Positions 8,947 through 18,685 of a stretch of 64,000 bases of DNA are shown piece after piece (within the stretch, counting starts at the first letter, position 1; the number at the start of each line of letters is the position of its first letter). This DNA comes from Sulfitobacter albidus (GTDB taxonomy: Bacteria > Pseudomonadota > Alphaproteobacteria > Rhodobacterales > Rhodobacteraceae), in NCBI RefSeq assembly GCF_018200035.1, contig NZ_CP073581.1:1112501-1176500 (forward strand), written 5' to 3'. A program made the position numbers and the translations under genes. The notes below the pieces were generated by a model. The model had not been told where the DNA came from, searched no databases, and saw nothing but the letters and a program-made list of their open reading frames with translations.

Positions 8947-9254
8947 TGCGACGGGTTGGGGTGATGGATCTGTATCACGCGGCTTGTGCGGTGGGCACCG
9001 GTGCGCCCACCGTAGCGGCACAGCTGTGCTGGCGGGCGCATGTGGCCGACAAATACGTCAAGCGTCTGCGTAAGCGTCACCCGGTATGGGGGGATGGCAG
9101 TCTGCGGTCGGCGGCATTGGCACAGGCCCCCGCCGTGCCGCCACGCGGCGCGGCGCTACTGGCGGGATACCGAACGGTTGTGGCGTGTCTGCTACGGCGC
9201 GATCACATCACATTCCCGCGCAGGAAGAGGGCAGGGGTTTGCCTTCGCAGCTGA
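8946..9254 (+). CDS. Small protein of unknown function at the 3' end of the GTA cluster
   Basis: A 102-residue, basic, Cys- and Arg-containing protein whose ATG overlaps the megatron stop codon (TGATG), so it should be translated with the GTA cluster. I recall similar small proteins at this place in other Rhodobacterales (possibly DUF7742), with the pattern R-A-H-V-A-D-K-Y-V-K-R followed by H-P-V-W-G-D-G-S-L (about residues 35-59), but I cannot verify the family. No signal peptide, membrane segment or catalytic motif is visible. An alternative start is the GTG at 8943, and another ATG lies at 8964. The last 20 residues look poorly conserved. Function unknown. Confidence 0.6.
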   Translation: MRRVGVMDLYHAACAVGTGAPTVAAQLCWRAHVADKYVKRLRKRHPVWGDGSLRSAALAQAPAVPPRGAALLAGYRTVVACLLRRDHITFPRRKRAGVCLRS

Positions 9255-9293
9255 GATGTTAAATGATGCGGACACACGGTACAGGAGCCGCCC

Positions 9294-10106
9294 ATGGCAC
9301 ACCCCCACAGCAAACTTGCCAGCGTTGACCCGGTCTGGGACCAGATCAAGCGCGACGCGCAGCAGGCGGTCACGGATGAGCCGCTGATTGGCGGCTTTGT
9401 GCACGCCACGATCCTGCATCACCCGACCATCGAAAAGGCGCTGTCCTACCGCGTTGCGGCGAAACTGTCGTCAAACGAGATGTCGATGATGGTGGTGCGT
9501 GAGGTGGTCGAACAGGCCTATCTGGAAGACCCTGGCCTTGTGGAGGCCGCCCGCGCCGATCTGGTCGCGATATTCGAGCGTGATCCCGCCTGCCACCGGC
9601 TCCTCCAGCCGATTCTGTATTTCAAAGGGTTTCAGGCGGTGCAGGCGTACCGCGTCGGCCATCACCTGTGGATGCAGGGCAAACGCGATCTGGCCTATTT
9701 CTTTCAGATGCGGGTGTCCGAGATCTTTGGTGTGGATATTCATCCGGCAGCCAAGCTGGGCAAGGGGATCATGATCGACCATGCCCATTCCATCGTGATC
9801 GGCGAGACGGCCGTGGTGGGCGACAATGTCTCGATGCTGCATTCGGTGACGCTTGGCGGGACCGGTAAGGAGGAGGAAGATCGCCACCCCAAGATCGGCG
9901 ATGGCGTGTTGATCGGGGCAGGGGCCAAGGTGCTGGGCAACATCACCATCGGTCATTGCAGCCGCATCGCCGCCGGCTCGGTCGTGTTGGAAGCTGTGCC
10001 CGCCTGCAAAACCGTCGCGGGGATCCCTGCCCGAATCGTCGGTGAAGCGGGTTGCGATCAGCCGTCGATTTCCATGAACCACATGCTGGGCCCCTGGGAA
10101 GAGTGA
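9294..10106 (+). CDS. cysE: Serine O-acetyltransferase
   Basis: Transfers acetyl from acetyl-CoA to L-serine to give O-acetylserine, the carbon acceptor for sulfide in cysteine synthesis (cytoplasm). The 270-residue length is normal. The N-terminal helical SATase domain (about 1-140) includes F-Q-A-V-Q-A-Y-R; the left-handed beta-helix (about 150-245) shows hexapeptide turns and the active-site region D-I-H-P-A-A-K-L-G-K-G-I-M-I-D-H-A and S-V-T-L-G-G-T-G-K. A GGAG Shine-Dalgarno sequence lies seven bases before the ATG. It follows the GTA cluster on the same strand, 39 bases downstream, and meets the minus-strand SPFH gene end to end with no gap. Confidence 0.96.
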   Translation: MAHPHSKLASVDPVWDQIKRDAQQAVTDEPLIGGFVHATILHHPTIEKALSYRVAAKLSSNEMSMMVVREVVEQAYLEDPGLVEAARADLVAIFERDPACHRLLQPILYFKGFQAVQAYRVGHHLWMQGKRDLAYFFQMRVSEIFGVDIHPAAKLGKGIMIDHAHSIVIGETAVVGDNVSMLHSVTLGGTGKEEEDRHPKIGDGVLIGAGAKVLGNITIGHCSRIAAGSVVLEAVPACKTVAGIPARIVGEAGCDQPSISMNHMLGPWEE

Positions 10107-10997
10107 TCAGCTGCCGTGCTCTGCGTCCTTGGCGAAGAGGCCATGCAGTGACTGTGGTGTGTCGCCTGTGACAAGAACGGTTTTGCCGCCGCTGTCTGCG
10201 GCATCCCGCAACGCTTCCATCGTGTTGGTCTGAGCAAAGAAATCCAAAACCGCTTGTGGCGCGATGCCTGTATTGCCCACAAAATCCGACAGGGCTTTGG
10301 CATTTCCTTCCGCGATGATCTCCCGAAAACGCGCGTACCCTTCTGCCTTGAGGATCATCGCCTCCTTCGAGGCTTCCGCCTCCAGCACCGCCTTGATCCG
10401 CACTGCCTCACCCTCGTTCTGCGCGGCTTCGCGCAGACGCTTGGAGGCGAGAACCCGGTCGAAGGCGGTTTTCAGGTCGGCTGAAGGCTGCGGATCGTCG
10501 ACCAAGACGTTCTCGATAACATAACCGTAATCGCTGAGCCGTTCGGTCAGGGTTTCGGCCACATCCTCTTCAAACCGGCTCTTGGCGCGGAACAACTCTT
10601 CAAAACTCATCTCAGCCGCGGTTGAACGTACCTGATTGACGACGTAGGAGGCGACCTGCCGCTCGGCGTTCTCAAGCCGGTAGAAGGCGGCATTCGCGCG
10701 TTCGGGTGTCACGGCGTATTGTACCCTGATCGGGACGACCACAAAGGCGTTATCACTCGACTTGACGGTGATATCTTCTGCAAGCTCCTGTATCTTCATC
10801 GAAAAATTTGACGTCGCGATCTGGATAGGCCAGGGCAGCTTGAGCGATAGCCCAGCCTGCCGGGTCGAGGAAAAACGGCCGAACGTCTCGATGAAGCGGA
10901 CGTGCTGCTGGCGTGTAATCACGATACAGGTCGCAAGCACGGCAACCAGCAGGACCGCAGCGAGGATGACAAACGGGATCGCGAAGGTATCAAACAT
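10107..10997 (-). CDS. SPFH/band 7 membrane protein in the pdh operon
   Basis: A 296-residue SPFH (stomatin/prohibitin/flotillin) protein. Residues 5-28 form one hydrophobic membrane segment; the band 7 domain (about 30-205) includes T-F-G-R-F-S-S-T-R-Q-A-G-L, I-T-V-K-S-S-D-N-A-F-V, and the helical A-S-K-R-L-R-E-A-A-Q-N-E-G-E-A stretch. Such proteins form large membrane rings that organise lipids or protease partners; the substrate here is unknown. It begins three bases after pdhC with only a weak ribosome site, so it is probably made by coupling to pdhC and co-transcribed with pyruvate dehydrogenase. The link is by position only. Confidence 0.82.
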   Translation of the reverse strand: MFDTFAIPFVILAAVLLVAVLATCIVITRQQHVRFIETFGRFSSTRQAGLSLKLPWPIQIATSNFSMKIQELAEDITVKSSDNAFVVVPIRVQYAVTPERANAAFYRLENAERQVASYVVNQVRSTAAEMSFEELFRAKSRFEEDVAETLTERLSDYGYVIENVLVDDPQPSADLKTAFDRVLASKRLREAAQNEGEAVRIKAVLEAEASKEAMILKAEGYARFREIIAEGNAKALSDFVGNTGIAPQAVLDFFAQTNTMEALRDAADSGGKTVLVTGDTPQSLHGLFAKDAEHGS

Positions 10998-11000
10998 CCG

Positions 11001-12335
11001 CTATGCCAGCATCGTCATGGGCGCTTCCAAGTTGTCCTTGATCGCGCCGAGCAGCTCTGCACCAAGTGCACCGTCGATGACCCGGTGGTCCACCGATAGT
11101 GTCACGGACATCACGGTGGCGACGGCCAGTTCCCCGTCCTTGCCGACAACGGGTTTCTTGACCCCCGCACCCACGGCAAGGATCGCGCCGTGCGGCGGAT
11201 TGATGACCGCGTCGAAATTATCGATCCCGAACATCCCGAGATTCGAGATGGCAAAGCTGCCGCCCTGATATTCGTGCGGTGCCAGCTTGCGGTCGCGGGC
11301 GCGGGTGGCGAGGTCTTTCATCTGCGCGCTGAGTGTAGAGAGCGACTTCGTGTCGGCGTCCTGCAGCACGGGGGTGAACAGGCCGCCCTCGATGGCGACC
11401 GCGACGGCCACGTCGGACGGGGTGAGTTTCAGCACCTTGTCACCGGCCCAGACGGCATTGGCGTCGGGCACCTGTTGCAGCGCCAGCGCGCAGGCCTTGA
11501 TGATGAAATCATTGACCGACAGCTTCACGCCACGCGGCTCAAGCTGTTTGTTCAGATCCGCCCGGAATGCCAGCAGCGCGTCGAGGTGGATGTCGCGGCG
11601 CAGGTAGAAATGCGGCACGGTCTGCTTGGCCTCGGTGAGACGCGTGGCAATGGTTTTGCGCATCCCGTCGAGCTTGACCTCCTCGTAATCGCGCCCCTCG
11701 TACATCTTGGCGATTGCGTCGGCGGACGGGCCGCTGGGGGCGGCTGCGGCGGCCGGGGCTGTGGCGGCGGCTTCGGCCTTGGGAGCCGGCGCGTCGGTCT
11801 TGTCGAGGTTTTCGACATCCGCCTTCACGATCCGCCCGCGCGGGCCGGAGCCCTTGATGGCGCTCAGATCGAGCCCTTTGTCAGCGGCGATGCGCCGGGC
11901 GAGGGGGGAGGCAAAGATTCGCTCCCCATCGCCCGATTTCGGCGCGGATCCTGTGTCAGAGGGGGATGGCCCCTCACCACGGCCGTGGCCCTGCGCGGGG
12001 GCGGTCTGCGCTGACGCCTCTGCGGGCGCGGCGTTTGAGGACGCCTCCGCCTTCGGCTCTGACGATACGTCGCCGATGTCGTCCGTAGACTCGCCGTCTT
12101 CCAGCAGCACGGCAATCGGCGCGTTGACCTTCACCCCTTCGGAGCCCTCGGCCACGAGGATCTTGCCAATCGTGCCTTCGTCGACGGCCTCGAACTCCAT
12201 CGTGGCCTTGTCGGTTTCAATCTCGCACATCACATCGCCGGAGGAGACGGTATCGCCTTCCTTGACCAGCCATTTGGCAAGGGTGCCTTCCTCCATCGTC
12301 GGAGACAGCGCGGGCATGAGGATTTCTATGGGCAT
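11001..12335 (-). CDS. pdhC: Pyruvate dehydrogenase E2, dihydrolipoamide acetyltransferase
   Basis: E2 core of pyruvate dehydrogenase, passing acetyl from lipoamide to CoA (cytoplasm). 444 residues with one lipoyl domain (about 1-80; lipoylated Lys in E-T-D-K-A-T-M-E-F), an Ala/Pro/Ser-rich linker, a peripheral-subunit-binding domain (about 139-175; [16 protein letters not shown]) and the catalytic domain (about 215-444) with the active-site motif D-H-R-V-I-D-G. Third gene of pdhA-pdhB-pdhC, 12 bases after pdhB. Its partner E3 (lpd) lies 17 kb away at 29489. Confidence 0.97.
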   Translation of the reverse strand: MPIEILMPALSPTMEEGTLAKWLVKEGDTVSSGDVMCEIETDKATMEFEAVDEGTIGKILVAEGSEGVKVNAPIAVLLEDGESTDDIGDVSSEPKAEASSNAAPAEASAQTAPAQGHGRGEGPSPSDTGSAPKSGDGERIFASPLARRIAADKGLDLSAIKGSGPRGRIVKADVENLDKTDAPAPKAEAAATAPAAAAAPSGPSADAIAKMYEGRDYEEVKLDGMRKTIATRLTEAKQTVPHFYLRRDIHLDALLAFRADLNKQLEPRGVKLSVNDFIIKACALALQQVPDANAVWAGDKVLKLTPSDVAVAVAIEGGLFTPVLQDADTKSLSTLSAQMKDLATRARDRKLAPHEYQGGSFAISNLGMFGIDNFDAVINPPHGAILAVGAGVKKPVVGKDGELAVATVMSVTLSVDHRVIDGALGAELLGAIKDNLEAPMTMLA

Positions 12336-12347
12336 CGTATCCGCTCC

Positions 12348-13721
12348 TTACCGGTAGGTGACTTTGCGCACGGCCTCGATCACCTCATCGGTGGTGACCA
12401 GCGCGTGTTTTTCGAGGTTCGCGGCGTAGGGCATCGGCACGTCCTTGCCGGTGCAGTTGATGACCGGCGCGTCGAGGTAATCAAACGCCTCCTGCATGAT
12501 CGTGGCGCCGATATAGCTGCCAACGGAAGGCTGGGGCCAGCCTTCCTCGACCGTGACGAGACGGTTGGTTTTCTTCACCGATTTGATGATCGACGCTGTG
12601 TCCATGGGTCGCAGGGTGCGCAGATCGATCACCTCAGCCGAGATGCCATCCTCGGCCAGCTTTTCCGCCGCCTCCAGCGCGTAGGTCATCCCGATGCCAA
12701 AGCTTACGATGGTCACATCCTCGCCCTCACGCCAGATGCGGGCCTTCCCAAACGGGACCGTATAGTCATCCAGCTCCGGCACGTCGAAAGAGCGGCCATA
12801 GAGGATCTCGTTCTCAAGAAATACCACCGGGTTGGGGTCGCGGATGGCGGTTTTCATCAGGCCCTTATAGTCGGACGCCGAATAGGGCATCACGACCTTC
12901 AGGCCGGGGATCTGCATGTACCACACGGCGTAATCCTGGCTGTGCTGGGCCGCCACGCGGGCCGCAGCACCATTGGGGCCACGGAACACCATGGGCGCGC
13001 CCATCTGGCCACCGGACATATACAGCGTCTTGGCCGCCGAGTTGATGATCTGGTCAATCGCCTGCATGGCGAAGTTGAAGGTCATGAACTCGATGATCGG
13101 TTTCAGACCGCCAAAGGCCGCACCGACACCGATGCCGGCAAAGCCGTGTTCGGTGATCGGGGTGTCGATCACCCGCTTGGCGCCGAATTCGTCCAGCATC
13201 CCTTGGGTGATCTTATAGGCGCCCTGATACTCGGCCACCTCCTCACCCATGATAAACACGTCCTCGTCGCGGCGCATCTCTTCGGCCATGCCGTCGCGCA
13301 ACGCCTCGCGCACGGTCTGCTGCTTGACCTTGGTGCCCTCGGGCCAGTCGGGGGAGGTGTCGGGCTCGGGGTGCGCCATTGCCGCTGCCGGGGCGGTTTC
13401 CGACGATTGTTCCTTGTCGGCGGGCACGGGGGCAGAGGCGGGCGCCTCTTTCGCGCTTTCGATGTCGTCGGCGCTCTCGCCTTCTTCCAGCAGCACGGCG
13501 ATGGGCGTATTGACCTTTACCCCTTCGGTGCCTTCCGCGATCAGGATCTTGCCGATCGTGCCTTCATCGACGGCCTCGAATTCCATCGTCGCCTTGTCGG
13601 TCTCGATCTCGGCCATGATGTCGCCGGAGTTGACGGTATCGCCTTCCTTGACCAGCCATTTGGCCAGCGTGCCTTCTTCCATCGTGGGCGAGAGGGCGGG
13701 CATGAGAATTTCGGTCGCCAT
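12348..13721 (-). CDS. pdhB: Pyruvate dehydrogenase E1 beta with N-terminal lipoyl domain
   Basis: E1 beta subunit, which with PdhA decarboxylates pyruvate and reductively acetylates lipoamide using thiamine diphosphate. 457 residues: an extra lipoyl domain (about 1-80; E-T-D-K-A-T-M-E-F as in PdhC), an acidic Ala/Pro linker (about 80-130), then the transketolase-like E1 beta domain (about 135-457) with [15 protein letters not shown]. The lipoyl domain is nearly identical to that of PdhC, a fusion known in alphaproteobacteria. I use the ATG at 13721, which gives [17 protein letters not shown] and overlaps the pdhA stop (TAATG); the frame is open further upstream inside pdhA. Confidence 0.97.
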   Translation of the reverse strand: MATEILMPALSPTMEEGTLAKWLVKEGDTVNSGDIMAEIETDKATMEFEAVDEGTIGKILIAEGTEGVKVNTPIAVLLEEGESADDIESAKEAPASAPVPADKEQSSETAPAAAMAHPEPDTSPDWPEGTKVKQQTVREALRDGMAEEMRRDEDVFIMGEEVAEYQGAYKITQGMLDEFGAKRVIDTPITEHGFAGIGVGAAFGGLKPIIEFMTFNFAMQAIDQIINSAAKTLYMSGGQMGAPMVFRGPNGAAARVAAQHSQDYAVWYMQIPGLKVVMPYSASDYKGLMKTAIRDPNPVVFLENEILYGRSFDVPELDDYTVPFGKARIWREGEDVTIVSFGIGMTYALEAAEKLAEDGISAEVIDLRTLRPMDTASIIKSVKKTNRLVTVEEGWPQPSVGSYIGATIMQEAFDYLDAPVINCTGKDVPMPYAANLEKHALVTTDEVIEAVRKVTYR

Positions 13722-14737
13722 TACACGGCCTCCTGCGGAATTTCGTCTGCGTAAATATCTGTCCAAAGCTCGTCGAGCGCGGGTTCAGGGCTTTCCTTGG
13801 CGAACTCGGCGCTTTCGTTGACGATGCCCTTGATCTCCTTGTCGATGGCCTTCAGATCCTCTTCGGTGGCGTGATCGCCCGTCAGCAGCATCTTGCGCAC
13901 GCTCTCGATACAGTCCCGCTCGTCGCGCATTTTCTGCACCTCCTCGCGGGTGCGGTATTTGGCCGGGTCCGACATCGAATGGCCGCGGTAACGGTAGGTC
14001 TTGATCTCGAGAATGTAGGGTCCCTTGCCCGCGCGGCAGTGTTTCACCGCCGTCTCGCCCGCGGCCTTCACCGCCAGCACGTCCATACCGTCGACAGCCT
14101 CACCGGGGATGCCGAACGCCTTGCCGCGCTCCCAGATCTCGGCGCTGGAGGTCGAGCGTTGTTGCGCCGTGCCCATGGCGTATTGGTTGTTCTCGATCAC
14201 GAAGATGCACGGCAGCTCCCAAAGGGCGGCCATGTTGAACGTCTCGTACACCTGGCCCTGGTTGGCCGCGCCGTCGCCAAAGTAGGTAAAGGTGACGTTA
14301 TCATTGCCCTTGTATTTATCGGCAAAGGCAAGCCCCGCCCCCAGCGGCACGTTGGCGCCCACGATGCCGTGGCCGCCGTAAAACTTCTTCTCCTTCGAGA
14401 ACATGTGCATCGAGCCGCCCTTGCCCTTGGAGTATCCCCCCTCGCGGCCCGTCAGCTCTGCCATCACGCCCTTGGGATCCATCCCGCAGGCCAGCATGTG
14501 CCCGTGATCGCGGTAGGTTGTGATGCGGCTGTCGCCTTCCTTGGCCGTTGCTTCAAGCCCGACAACGACCGCTTCCTGCCCGATGTAGAGGTGGCAAAAG
14601 CCCCCGATCAATCCCATGCCGTAAAGCTGGCCCGCCTTCTCCTCGAACCGCCGGATTAACAGCATGTCGCGGTAGTAGGCAGTTAATTCCTCAGCGGAGA
14701 CGTTGGGCTTTTTTGCGGTGCTCTTGCGTGCGGCCAT
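13721..14737 (-). CDS. pdhA: Pyruvate dehydrogenase E1 alpha
   Basis: Thiamine-diphosphate-binding alpha subunit of E1. 338 residues, beginning [18 protein letters not shown]. The ThDP motif starts at G-D-G-A-A-N-Q-G (about residue 175) and ends at V-I-E-N-N-Q-Y-A (about residue 202). The phosphorylation-loop equivalent [11 protein letters not shown] lies near residue 270. First gene of the pdhABC operon; an AGGACC-type ribosome site precedes the ATG. A perfect 20-base palindrome lies 43-62 bases upstream (14780-14799) and is the likely operator of the operon. Confidence 0.97.
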   Translation of the reverse strand: MAARKSTAKKPNVSAEELTAYYRDMLLIRRFEEKAGQLYGMGLIGGFCHLYIGQEAVVVGLEATAKEGDSRITTYRDHGHMLACGMDPKGVMAELTGREGGYSKGKGGSMHMFSKEKKFYGGHGIVGANVPLGAGLAFADKYKGNDNVTFTYFGDGAANQGQVYETFNMAALWELPCIFVIENNQYAMGTAQQRSTSSAEIWERGKAFGIPGEAVDGMDVLAVKAAGETAVKHCRAGKGPYILEIKTYRYRGHSMSDPAKYRTREEVQKMRDERDCIESVRKMLLTGDHATEEDLKAIDKEIKGIVNESAEFAKESPEPALDELWTDIYADEIPQEAV

Positions 14738-14779
14738 GAAGGTCCTCCCGAATGGCGCCGCATCCTGCTGCAGCGCAAA

Positions 14780-14799
14780 GTAGTTTAACGTTAAACTAC
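14780..14799. promoter_or_regulatory. Palindromic operator-like site upstream of pdhA
   Basis: A perfect 20-base palindrome, GTAGTTTAACGTTAAACTAC, 43-62 bases before the pdhA start codon and in the only long gap of the operon. A closely related imperfect palindrome is found 29-48 bases before lpd (29441-29460). The shared core is TRGTTTAAYGKTAAACYA. Symmetry, position and presence at both pdh loci support a transcription-factor site; I do not know the regulator. Confidence 0.7.
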
Positions 14800-14866
14800 A
14801 CGATACAGGATTCGAAAAGGAATGGCGAGAGGCTTACACGTGCAGATTGATCGCGCGGCAAAAGTG

Positions 14867-15157
14867 TCAGCGGATGACGATTTCGTCGGCCCGCACCATG
14901 CCCAGAACGTGGCGCGCACGCTCGTCCAGCAGATCCAGATCCAGGTAGTTGTCGGACAGGCGGCGGGTGAGATTTTCCATCTGCGCCACTTCCGTGCGCG
15001 CCGCCTCAAGCTGTGCGCGCAGATCGGCGGCCTCGGCGAGAATCTCCGCGCGCCGGAACAGGCCGAAATCACCCTGCACGGCGGCAAAGGTGAAATACAG
15101 GCTCAGCGCAAAGGCGATGGCGAAAAAGATCAACGGACCAAAGGCGAGTTTGCTCAT
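14867..15157 (-). CDS. ftsB: Septum formation initiator FtsB/DivIC-like protein
   Basis: Small bitopic divisome protein (96 residues) that bridges FtsQ and FtsL at the septum. One membrane segment (about residues 4-24, F-G-P-L-I-F-F-A-I-A-F-A-L-S-L-Y-F) is followed by a periplasmic coiled coil (about 35-70) and the D-L-D-L-L-D-E-R-A-R-H-V-L-G motif typical of FtsB. The start at 15157 gives MSKLAFGPL and puts the membrane segment at the N-terminus; the frame extends 32 codons further but that part has no family character. It lies alone between pdhA and a secreted protein gene. Confidence 0.85.
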   Translation of the reverse strand: MSKLAFGPLIFFAIAFALSLYFTFAAVQGDFGLFRRAEILAEAADLRAQLEAARTEVAQMENLTRRLSDNYLDLDLLDERARHVLGMVRADEIVIR

Positions 15158-15270
15158 GGAAGGGGGCCTGCGATTGCTCAATAACACGGCCTCTTGGTGG
15201 GCCGTGCGAACACTATGCCACAGGTGATTCGCAAAGGGAATCCCCCGTGGCACAGGTGCGGTATTTTTGC

Positions 15271-16827
15271 CTAGTTCGCTTGCAGGCGGGCGGGCACGTC
15301 CGTCTCGATCCAGCCGCGCAGGACATCGGCGTCGAGGGTCTGCGTCATCTCGGCCCAGACGTCGCCCAGCCCGCGCAGACGCATCCGCGTGTCCAGCTCG
15401 TCGCGCAGGGCCTCGCCCGCGCTGTCGCCCGCCGCCGCCGCCATTGCGGCCCAGAAGTACGCGCTGGCAAAGCTGCGCGGCGCGCCGATCCCGCTGGCGT
15501 GGGCGAAGGCCGCCGTGCGCATGTCCGCAAGCGTGGAAAAGCGCATCGGATCACGGCTGGCCGCTGGGGCCGCGTCGGATTGGATCTCAAGCACCTGTTC
15601 CAGCGGCAGCCCGGCCTCCAGCCGCTCCAATAGACCCAGCGCCTGCGTGCGGCCCGCGGCCACGGCGGTGATCGCGTCGCGGTAGGCGGGGACGGGGGCG
15701 ATATCGGCGAACCCTTCGGCCAGCAGATGCGCGGCCTCGGGATCGCGGCGTTGCGCCAGCGGCAGCAGGGTGGTTGCCGCCAATGACAGGTTGCGCGGCG
15801 CACCGTCCCCGGTGATCAGCGCACGGCCCACGCGCAGACGGTCGGCGTCGTCCAGGCGCTCCTCAGCGGCGGCGATCAGCAGATCGCGCGGCAGGCTGCT
15901 GCGCAGGCGCGCGCTCACGTCCGTCAGCCGCGGGGCAAGGGCGGTGATCAATGTGCCGGGATCCTCCAGCGCGGCGGCGTCAAGCCGCAGGGGCGCGGGA
16001 TCAATTGTGGCCTCCAGCGTTACGCTGCGCCCGCCCTCCAGCAGATCGACGACAACCGCGCCCGCGTCCTCGACCAGCTGCGATTGGGCCGGGTTCAGCG
16101 GGCCGGGTCCAAAGGCTTGCGTCAGCGCCTGCTGTACCGTGCCCACGGCGGCCTGCGGCTCCAGCATCTGCGGGGGCAGGATCTGACGGGCCCTGTCAGC
16201 AAGCCCGCGATCCTCGATCTGGACACGCGCGCGGCGCAAAAGCACCGACGGCTCCGGCTCCTCGGTCTGCAAATTCATCCGGTAGCTGACGTAGTCGGCT
16301 TGCGCATCCGCACTCAGACGGACCAGCCCGTCGACGCTGGCCTCGATCTGCATGTCCATGGCACCCGAGGGCAGATCGTAGAGCAGGCTCAGATCCAGCC
16401 GGTCCACGGCAATATCCGTCAGGCCCATCATCCCCACGACAGGGCGCGCCTCGGGCGGGAGGCAGTCGAAATCCACCACCGCCCCGGCCAGCGTGACCGA
16501 CACGCGCAGCTCATCGACCCGGTCAAACGGCGCGCCACGTACGCTTACGCGGTCCGCGCGGATCGTGCAGGCACCGGGGGCGAGACCGGGCAGGGTGGGC
16601 GCCACATCCAGCCCGGTGATGGCGATCTGCCCGCTTATCGGATCGACGCTCAGCCCGTCGTAGCGCAGATCGGCAAAGGCGCGCCCGGTCAGCACCAATT
16701 GGCTGGCGACGGCTTGCCCCAACCGCTCGACGGTGAAGAAATCCCAGAACCCCGGCGGATCGACCGCCTGCTGTGCGCCCAGAGGCGTGGCGAGGGACAG
16801 GGCGAGCGGCAGGGCAAATCGGTGCAT
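15271..16827 (-). CDS. Exported protein of unknown function
   Basis: A 518-residue protein with a clear signal peptide (MHRFALPLALSLATPLGAQQ, cleavage likely near residue 19) and no further membrane segment, so probably periplasmic. The N-terminal half (about 30-260) has repeated beta segments of the kind I-A-I-T-G-L-D-V and I-R-A-D-R-V-S-V-R-G, reminiscent of AsmA or DUF2125 proteins. The C-terminal half (about 330-510) is Ala/Leu-rich helix, with A-A-H-L-L-A-E-G-F-A-D-I that could be TPR- or Sel1-like. I do not recognise the family with confidence. It lies 24 bases from the end of pgk on the same strand and may be co-transcribed with it. Confidence 0.7.
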   Translation of the reverse strand: MHRFALPLALSLATPLGAQQAVDPPGFWDFFTVERLGQAVASQLVLTGRAFADLRYDGLSVDPISGQIAITGLDVAPTLPGLAPGACTIRADRVSVRGAPFDRVDELRVSVTLAGAVVDFDCLPPEARPVVGMMGLTDIAVDRLDLSLLYDLPSGAMDMQIEASVDGLVRLSADAQADYVSYRMNLQTEEPEPSVLLRRARVQIEDRGLADRARQILPPQMLEPQAAVGTVQQALTQAFGPGPLNPAQSQLVEDAGAVVVDLLEGGRSVTLEATIDPAPLRLDAAALEDPGTLITALAPRLTDVSARLRSSLPRDLLIAAAEERLDDADRLRVGRALITGDGAPRNLSLAATTLLPLAQRRDPEAAHLLAEGFADIAPVPAYRDAITAVAAGRTQALGLLERLEAGLPLEQVLEIQSDAAPAASRDPMRFSTLADMRTAAFAHASGIGAPRSFASAYFWAAMAAAAGDSAGEALRDELDTRMRLRGLGDVWAEMTQTLDADVLRGWIETDVPARLQAN

Positions 16828-16851
16828 GAAAATCTCCGGGGGTTAAAAACC

Positions 16852-18045
16852 TCAGCCTACCAGTGCAGCGACCCCGGGCAAGGTTTTCCCTTCCATCCAC
16901 TCCAGAAAGGCGCCGCCGGCGGTGGAGATATAGGTGAAGTCCTCCGCCACGCCCGCCTGATTGAGCGCTGCGACCGTATCGCCGCCGCCCGCGACCGAAA
17001 TGAGCGTGCCCGCGCCCGTGCGCCTGGCCGCATCGCGCGCGGCGGCGACGGTGGCGGTGTCGAAGGGCGGGATTTCGAATGCGCCCATGGGGCCGTTCCA
17101 GATCAGTGTTTTCAGATCGGCGAAGGCGTCGGCCACCGCCTCCACACTCGCCGGACCCGCATCCAGCACCATCTGATCCGCGTCCAGAATCGTGTCGGAC
17201 GTGAGGGCGACAGTCTCATGCGCGGCCCCTTTGGCAAATTCGCGCGCAACGAGCCCGTCGCGAGGCAGGATGACCGTGCAGCCCGTGCGCTCGGCTTCGG
17301 CCATGATGGCGCGGGCCGTGTCGAAATAGTCAGGCTCCATCAGCGACGCGCCCAGCTGCGCGCCCTGTGCCGCAAGAAACGTATTCGCCATGCCGCCGCC
17401 GATCACCAACGTGTCGATGCGGCCGACGAGGTTTTCCAAAAGCGCGATCTTGGTCGAGACCTTGGCACCGCCCACCACCGCGCCGACAGGGCGCTCCGGC
17501 GTCGACAGCGCGGCTTCGAGCGCCGAAAGCTCTGCCTGCATCAACCGACCCGCGCAGGCGGGCAGGTGATGCGCCACTCCTTCGGTGGAGGCATGCGCGC
17601 GGTGCGCGGCGGAGAAGGCATCGTTGCAATAGACATCGCCCAGACCCGCAAGCCGTTTGGCAAAGGCGGGGTCGTTGGCTTCCTCACCCGGATAAAAGCG
17701 GATGTTTTCCAGCAGCAGGATCTCGGCGGCGCGGTGCTTATCCGTTGGGGCCTCGGCGGCCTCCAGCGTCTCGATCAGGCGCACATCGCGACCGAGGGCC
17801 GCCTCAAGCGCGGGCAGAACCTGACGCAGGCTCATGTCGGGCACCACGCGCCCCTTGGGCCGCCCGAAATGGGCGATCAGGATCGGCTTGCCGCCCTTGG
17901 CGAGGATATCCTGCACGGTGGGCACGATCCGGTCGATGCGCGTCGTGTCGGTAACGCGCCCGTCCTCGACAGGTACGTTGATATCCACCCGGCACAGCAC
18001 CCGCTGCCCCGCCAGATCCATCTCATCGAGCGATTTCCAAGCCAT
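16852..18045 (-). CDS. pgk: Phosphoglycerate kinase
   Basis: Interconverts 1,3-bisphosphoglycerate and 3-phosphoglycerate with ADP/ATP. 397 residues, normal length. N-terminal substrate-binding motif R-V-D-I-N-V-P (about residue 19), then A-H-F-G-R-P-K-G and the nucleotide-binding G-G-A-K-V-S-T-K near residue 197; the C-terminus has [12 protein letters not shown] chose the ATG at 18045 ([16 protein letters not shown]), preceded by a GGAAGGAAC ribosome site; the longer open frame runs into the divergent cyclophilin gene. The 133-base gap to that gene must hold both promoters. Confidence 0.96.
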   Translation of the reverse strand: MAWKSLDEMDLAGQRVLCRVDINVPVEDGRVTDTTRIDRIVPTVQDILAKGGKPILIAHFGRPKGRVVPDMSLRQVLPALEAALGRDVRLIETLEAAEAPTDKHRAAEILLLENIRFYPGEEANDPAFAKRLAGLGDVYCNDAFSAAHRAHASTEGVAHHLPACAGRLMQAELSALEAALSTPERPVGAVVGGAKVSTKIALLENLVGRIDTLVIGGGMANTFLAAQGAQLGASLMEPDYFDTARAIMAEAERTGCTVILPRDGLVAREFAKGAAHETVALTSDTILDADQMVLDAGPASVEAVADAFADLKTLIWNGPMGAFEIPPFDTATVAAARDAARRTGAGTLISVAGGGDTVAALNQAGVAEDFTYISTAGGAFLEWMEGKTLPGVAALVG

Positions 18046-18178
18046 CTGTCGTTCCTTCCGGTCCACGGTATCTATGGGGCGTTGTTTTGCCGGTATCCCC
18101 GGGCAGGTCAATGCACCGGCTTGGCAATCTTGCCCGTGCGGCTTAGGTATCTGCCAACGAAAGTCAAAGGAGTGCGGC

Positions 18179-18685
18179 ATGGCCGATATCAAAGACCCCG
18201 AAAACACGATCCTGATGGAGCTCAAGGACGGGACTGTCACCATCGAGCTACTGCCGGATGTGGCGCCAGAGCATTGCGCGCGGATGAAAGAGCTCGCCCG
18301 GGCGGGTGCGTATGACAATGTGGCCTTTCACCGGGTGATCGACGGCTTCATGGCGCAGACCGGCGACGTGCAGCACGCGAACATGGAAAAGGACTATAAC
18401 CCGCGCATGGCGGGCACGGGTGGATCGGAAATGCCCGATCTGCCGGCGGAATTCTCGAAAGTGCCGCACGCGCGCGGCAGCCTGGGGGCCGCGCGCTCGG
18501 CCAATCCCAATTCGGCCAACAGCCAGTTCTTCATTAACTTCAAGGACAATGATTTCCTGAACGGGCAATACACCGTCTACGGTCAGGTCGTGTCGGGGAT
18601 GGAACATGTGGACGCCATCGCCAAGGGCGAGCCACCCGCCAATCCCGACCGCATGATCAGCGTGAAGGTGGCCGCAGATGCGTGA
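18179..18685 (+). CDS. Cyclophilin-type peptidyl-prolyl isomerase (cytoplasmic)
   Basis: Peptidyl-prolyl cis-trans isomerase of the cyclophilin family, 168 residues with no signal peptide, so cytoplasmic. Catalytic and binding motifs are intact: [14 protein letters not shown] (about residues 49-62), S-A-N-S-Q-F-F-I, and [11 protein letters not shown]. The start at 18179 follows an AAAGGAG ribosome site. The stop overlaps the ATG of a second, exported cyclophilin by eight bases, so the pair is one unit supplying proline isomerase to two compartments. Confidence 0.93.
   Translation: MADIKDPENTILMELKDGTVTIELLPDVAPEHCARMKELARAGAYDNVAFHRVIDGFMAQTGDVQHANMEKDYNPRMAGTGGSEMPDLPAEFSKVPHARGSLGAARSANPNSANSQFFINFKDNDFLNGQYTVYGQVVSGMEHVDAIAKGEPPANPDRMISVKVAADA

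Noticed and set aside
53..9254. Calling the first 9 kb an ordinary prophage
   Set aside because: There is no integrase, repressor or lysis gene visible, and gene order and sizes match the RcGTA cluster rather than a temperate phage.
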